Under the pieces are notes generated by a model. The model saw only the letters and a program-made list of their open reading frames with translations, was not told where the DNA came from and searched no databases. A stretch of DNA of 64,000 nt from Glycocaulis sp. (lineage in GTDB: Bacteria; Pseudomonadota; Alphaproteobacteria; Caulobacterales; Maricaulaceae), in NCBI GenBank assembly GCA_022565665.1, contig JAIUMI010000001.1, forward strand, positions 62,001-126,000, read 5' to 3'. This document shows positions 61,505 through 64,000 of the stretch, one piece after another (within the stretch, counting starts at the first letter, position 1; each line of letters begins with the position of its first letter). Made by a program: the position numbers and the translations under genes.

Positions 61505-62605
61505 ATGCTGACCCGTTTTCTCATCGCTCTTGGCTTGGCTGCCCTGGTGAGCGCGGCTGCGCTGGCCAATCCGCGTATCAAGGACATTGCCGATATCGAG
61601 GGCGTCCGGGAGAACCAGCTGGTGGGCTACGGCCTTGTCGTCGGCCTTGACGGCTCCGGCGACACACTGCGCAACTCGGCCTTCACCCGCCAGTCGCTGA
61701 ACTCGCTGATGGAGCGCTTCAACGTCAATATCCGCGACGCGGATCTGCGCACCGGCAATGTTGCCGCCGTGATGGTCACCGCCCACCTGCCGCCCTTTGC
61801 GACGCAAGGCTCGCGCATCGATGTGACCGTCTCGGCCATGGGCGATGCCGACAGCCTGCAGGGCGGCGTGCTGATCGCCACCCCGCTGATGGGCGCGGAC
61901 GGGCAGGTCTATGCGGTGGCGCAGGGCTCGGTTGCGGTGGGCGGATTCGCGGCGCAAGGCGCGGCCGCCAGCATCACGCGCGGCGTGCCCACCAATGGCC
62001 GCATCGCCAACGGCGCGATCATCGAGCGCGAGCTGCGCTTTGATCTCGCAGAGCGCGAGGAAATCCGGCTCGCCCTGCGTAATCCCGATTTCACAACCGC
62101 GCGGCGCATGGCCGAGGCGATCAACGCCTTTATCGGCTCTGGCACGGCCCGCGCGACCGATCCGGCCACCGTCGTCGTTTCCCGCCCCGGCCATTTCCGC
62201 GGTGACATGGTCTCCCTGGTTGCCGATGTGGAACAGCTGCGCGTAGCCGCCGACATGCGCGCCCGGGTCGTGATCGACGAGAGCACCGGCACCATCGTGA
62301 TGGGCGAGAATGTCCGCGTCTCCACCGTCGCCATCGCGCAGGGCAATCTGACCATCACCGTGAGCGAGACACCGATCGTCAGCCAGCCGGGCGCTTTTGC
62401 CGAGGGGGAGACCATCGTCCTGCCGCGCACCCAGGTCATCGCCGAAGAGGACGAGGCCCAGCTGGGTATTCTGGAGGGCACGGTGTCCCTGCGCCAGCTG
62501 GTCGACGGGCTCAATGCGCTGGGCGTCTCCCCGCGCGACATGATCACCATTCTCCAGACCATAAAGGCGGCCGGCGCGATGCAGGCCGAGATCGAGGTGC
62601 TGTGA
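61505..62605 (+). CDS. flgI: Flagellar P-ring protein FlgI
   Basis: 366 residues from the ATG at 61505. A signal peptide (LTRFLIALGLAALVSAAALA) precedes RIKDIADIEGVRENQLVGYG, the highly conserved start of mature FlgI, and GLDGSGDTLRNSAFTRQSLN. The protein builds the periplasmic ring in the peptidoglycan layer. The C-terminus holds VDGLNALGVSPRDMITILQT. Its stop overlaps the next start (TGATG). Confidence 0.96.
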   Translation: MLTRFLIALGLAALVSAAALANPRIKDIADIEGVRENQLVGYGLVVGLDGSGDTLRNSAFTRQSLNSLMERFNVNIRDADLRTGNVAAVMVTAHLPPFATQGSRIDVTVSAMGDADSLQGGVLIATPLMGADGQVYAVAQGSVAVGGFAAQGAAASITRGVPTNGRIANGAIIERELRFDLAEREEIRLALRNPDFTTARRMAEAINAFIGSGTARATDPATVVVSRPGHFRGDMVSLVADVEQLRVAADMRARVVIDESTGTIVMGENVRVSTVAIAQGNLTITVSETPIVSQPGAFAEGETIVLPRTQVIAEEDEAQLGILEGTVSLRQLVDGLNALGVSPRDMITILQTIKAAGAMQAEIEVL

Positions 62606-62931
62606 TGGACAATCTTCTGGCCGCCCAGCTCAATAATGCGGTTGCCAACCGTGAACCGGCGCTGCCCGGCACGCGCGGCGTTGCCAATGCCGAACAGGCG
62701 CGCCGCGTCGCAGAAGAGTTCGAGGCGATCTTCCTGGCCCAGCTTATCGAGCAGATGATGGGCGAGAGCACGCAGAGCGAGATGTTCGGCGGCGGGCCGG
62801 GCGAGAGTGCGTTCCGGGGCATGCTGAACGAGGAGTACGCCAAGGTGATGGCGCGCGCTGGCGGTATCGGCCTTGCCGATGACCTCGCCCGTGAGATCAT
62901 GCGCATGCAGGAGCTGAGGAGCGAGTCATGA
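62605..62931 (+). CDS. flgJ: FlgJ-like rod-binding protein (no muramidase domain)
   Basis: 108 residues. RRVAEEFEAIFLAQLIEQMM and FRGMLNEEYAKVMARAGGIG are the rod-cap motifs of the FlgJ N-terminal domain. The peptidoglycan-hydrolysing domain of enteric FlgJ is absent, as in other alphaproteobacteria. The ATG at 62605 is used; a GTG codon just upstream is the alternative. Confidence 0.9.
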   Translation: MDNLLAAQLNNAVANREPALPGTRGVANAEQARRVAEEFEAIFLAQLIEQMMGESTQSEMFGGGPGESAFRGMLNEEYAKVMARAGGIGLADDLAREIMRMQELRSES

Positions 62932-63368
62932 GCGAGCTGGCCGCAAAATCCCCCACCGAGAGGGCCGAGCATCTGATCCGGCTGGTCAAACGCCTGACCG
63001 AGCTGTTCGAGACCGAAACCGCCTATTTCGAGGCGCGCCAGCCCCACAAGGCCTTTGACCTGCAGGACGAGAAGATGCAGCTGGCCAACATCTACCGGCG
63101 TGAAAGCCAGCTTGCAGCCGGGGACCCTGAACGCCTGTCAGGGCTTGATGAGTCTCTCAGGACGCGCCTGCGAGAGCATGTAGAGCGTCTGGAGGCCGCC
63201 GTTCAGAAAAACGGCATCGTGGTGGAGGCCCTGAAGACCCTCACGGAGGGGCTGGTAAAGGCCATCGCAGACGAAGCCGCCCGCCAGCGCAGCGCAGAAG
63301 CTGGCTACGGCCCGGACGCGGCACGATCAGCGCGTATTGGCGCCATTGCCTGCAATCAGACAGCCTGA
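62928..63368 (+). CDS. flbY: FlbY/FlgN-like flagellar protein
   Basis: 146 residues, helical: EHLIRLVKRLTELFETETAY, QDEKMQLANIYRRESQLAAG and NGIVVEALKTLTEGLVKAIA. The layout matches the Caulobacter protein FlbY, related to FlgN-type chaperones. It begins in an ATGA overlap with the flgJ stop and ends the flgI operon. The symbol is a fair guess. Confidence 0.75.
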   Translation: MSELAAKSPTERAEHLIRLVKRLTELFETETAYFEARQPHKAFDLQDEKMQLANIYRRESQLAAGDPERLSGLDESLRTRLREHVERLEAAVQKNGIVVEALKTLTEGLVKAIADEAARQRSAEAGYGPDAARSARIGAIACNQTA

Positions 63369-63796
63369 CTTGGGACTTGGTCCAGATGGGCAAGGAAGGG
63401 CGCACATAGCGCCAGGCCCATGACCGCCTCGAACCCGATGGCAGCCGCGTTGTAGCGGGTGCGGGTGTTCTGCTCTGCGTCCATGATCATCGAGACGGCC
63501 CGGCCAATCGCCATGCCGAGCCAGTAGAGCCCGACAGCGAGGCTGGCACCCATCACCGCGCCGGCTCCGGCCTGCGCGCTTATGGCAAGGGTCAGCAGTA
63601 CAGCGCCATGGGCCAGCACCAGCGCTCCGCCATAGGAAGCGCGGAACTCCGCCCAGCCACCGTGCATCTCCGGATGGGGCGCAAGGCGCACCACATTCGC
63701 GCCCCAGCGGGGGACGGCAAGGCTCATCAGCCCCATCAGCGCGCCAATGGCCGCGGCCAGACCAGCCAGCATCCAGGGCAAGGGCATTTCGGGCAT
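63356..63796 (-). CDS. DUF4345-like membrane protein
   Basis: 146 residues from the ATG at 63796. Four hydrophobic helices and the motif EFRASYGGALVLAHGAVLLT mark it as a DUF4345 type. The function is unknown. The stop overlaps the end of the convergent flbY gene by 13 bases. Confidence 0.78.
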   Translation of the reverse strand: MPEMPLPWMLAGLAAAIGALMGLMSLAVPRWGANVVRLAPHPEMHGGWAEFRASYGGALVLAHGAVLLTLAISAQAGAGAVMGASLAVGLYWLGMAIGRAVSMIMDAEQNTRTRYNAAAIGFEAVMGLALCAPFLAHLDQVPSQAV

Positions 63797-63895
63797 GGCA
63801 ATTCCCCGCAAGAAGACCTGATGCCTTCTATACGTCTGCCTTGCTGGACTGGATTTGCACCGGCATGTCCGGGTCTGTGCCCGCCGCGCATGAAA

Positions 63896-64000
63896 TTATG
63901 CAGGCCGATCCACAAGACGCGCGCCCACCTCATCAGAAGCAAGGCCTGTCACCCGCACGGCCTTTATCCGTGCGGTATGGCCCGAGATCAGCTCCAGCGC
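63896..64000 (-). CDS. DUF167 (YggU) family protein, C-terminal part only
   Basis: The last 34 residues of a minus-strand frame that runs off the window. ALELISGHTARIKAVRVTGL resembles the usual end of DUF167/YggU proteins (Val-Ser-Gly, Ser-Arg-x-Lys and Val-x-Gly positions). The match rests on a short fragment. Confidence 0.6.
   Translation of the reverse strand, partial: ALELISGHTARIKAVRVTGLASDEVGARLVDRPA

Noticed and set aside
1..64000. tRNA, rRNA, CRISPR arrays, insertion sequences or prophage
   Set aside because: No cloverleaf, spaced repeat, transposase, integrase or phage structural gene was found on reading both strands.

Overview
The window is GC-rich and densely coded. It reads as chromosomal DNA of a dimorphic, flagellated, probably prosthecate alphaproteobacterium of the Caulobacterales/Maricaulales kind (Maricaulis, Oceanicaulis or Glycocaulis would fit; genus not proven). 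The evidence is a PodJ-type polarity protein, FliX, DksA and flagellar genes in a Caulobacter-like order, CtrA-type boxes (TTAA-N7-TTAAC), GANTC sites at regulated promoters, sigma-54 flagellar promoters and a class I lysyl-tRNA synthetase. No rRNA, tRNA, CRISPR array, insertion sequence or prophage was found, and no gene-free stretch exceeds 300 bases.

Layout. 1-4.6 kb: acyl-CoA degradation genes (thiolase, two acyl-CoA dehydrogenases) led by a MerR regulator with a palindromic operator. 4.7-9.9 kb: an acidic exported protein of unknown function, then podJ. 9.9-12.2 kb: a TauE/SafE exporter operon ending at an inverted REP-like pair. 12.2-16.3 kb: a DNA-repair pair (PdeM nuclease, Lhr-type helicase) with an acetyltransferase gene between. 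16.3-25.5 kb: prolyl oligopeptidase, an orphan gene, a MntA/HepT toxin-antitoxin pair, a GST, two AbgT transporters and an MscS channel. 25.6-34.2 kb: a degenerate receiver protein, two hotdog thioesterases, small redox genes, an alcohol dehydrogenase, a MATE pump, pyrD and a LexA-like repressor with its operator.

34.3-43.4 kb is the most accessory part. It holds two separate modules of small membrane proteins, each ending in a short XRE regulator, an AraC regulator, and a tandem pair of secreted esterases whose duplication also copied the last bases of the neighbouring lysS. 43.4-47.1 kb: 1-Cys peroxiredoxin with a strong terminator, SixA phosphatase, a membrane glycosyltransferase and a DedA/YqaA protein.

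47.2-63.4 kb is a flagellar basal-body region: fliOP divergent from flgBC-fliE; fliL-fliM-DUF6468-MotE-like-large TPR protein divergent from flgFGAH; two STAS-like genes; dksA and fliX divergent from flgI-flgJ-flbY. CtrA boxes sit in the fliO/flgB and fliX/flgI intergenic regions. Good sigma-54 sites precede flgF and flgI, with a weaker one at flgB. This matches the Caulobacter scheme in which CtrA starts early flagellar genes and sigma-54 drives later rod and ring genes. The window closes with a DUF4345 membrane protein and the 3' end of a DUF167 gene.
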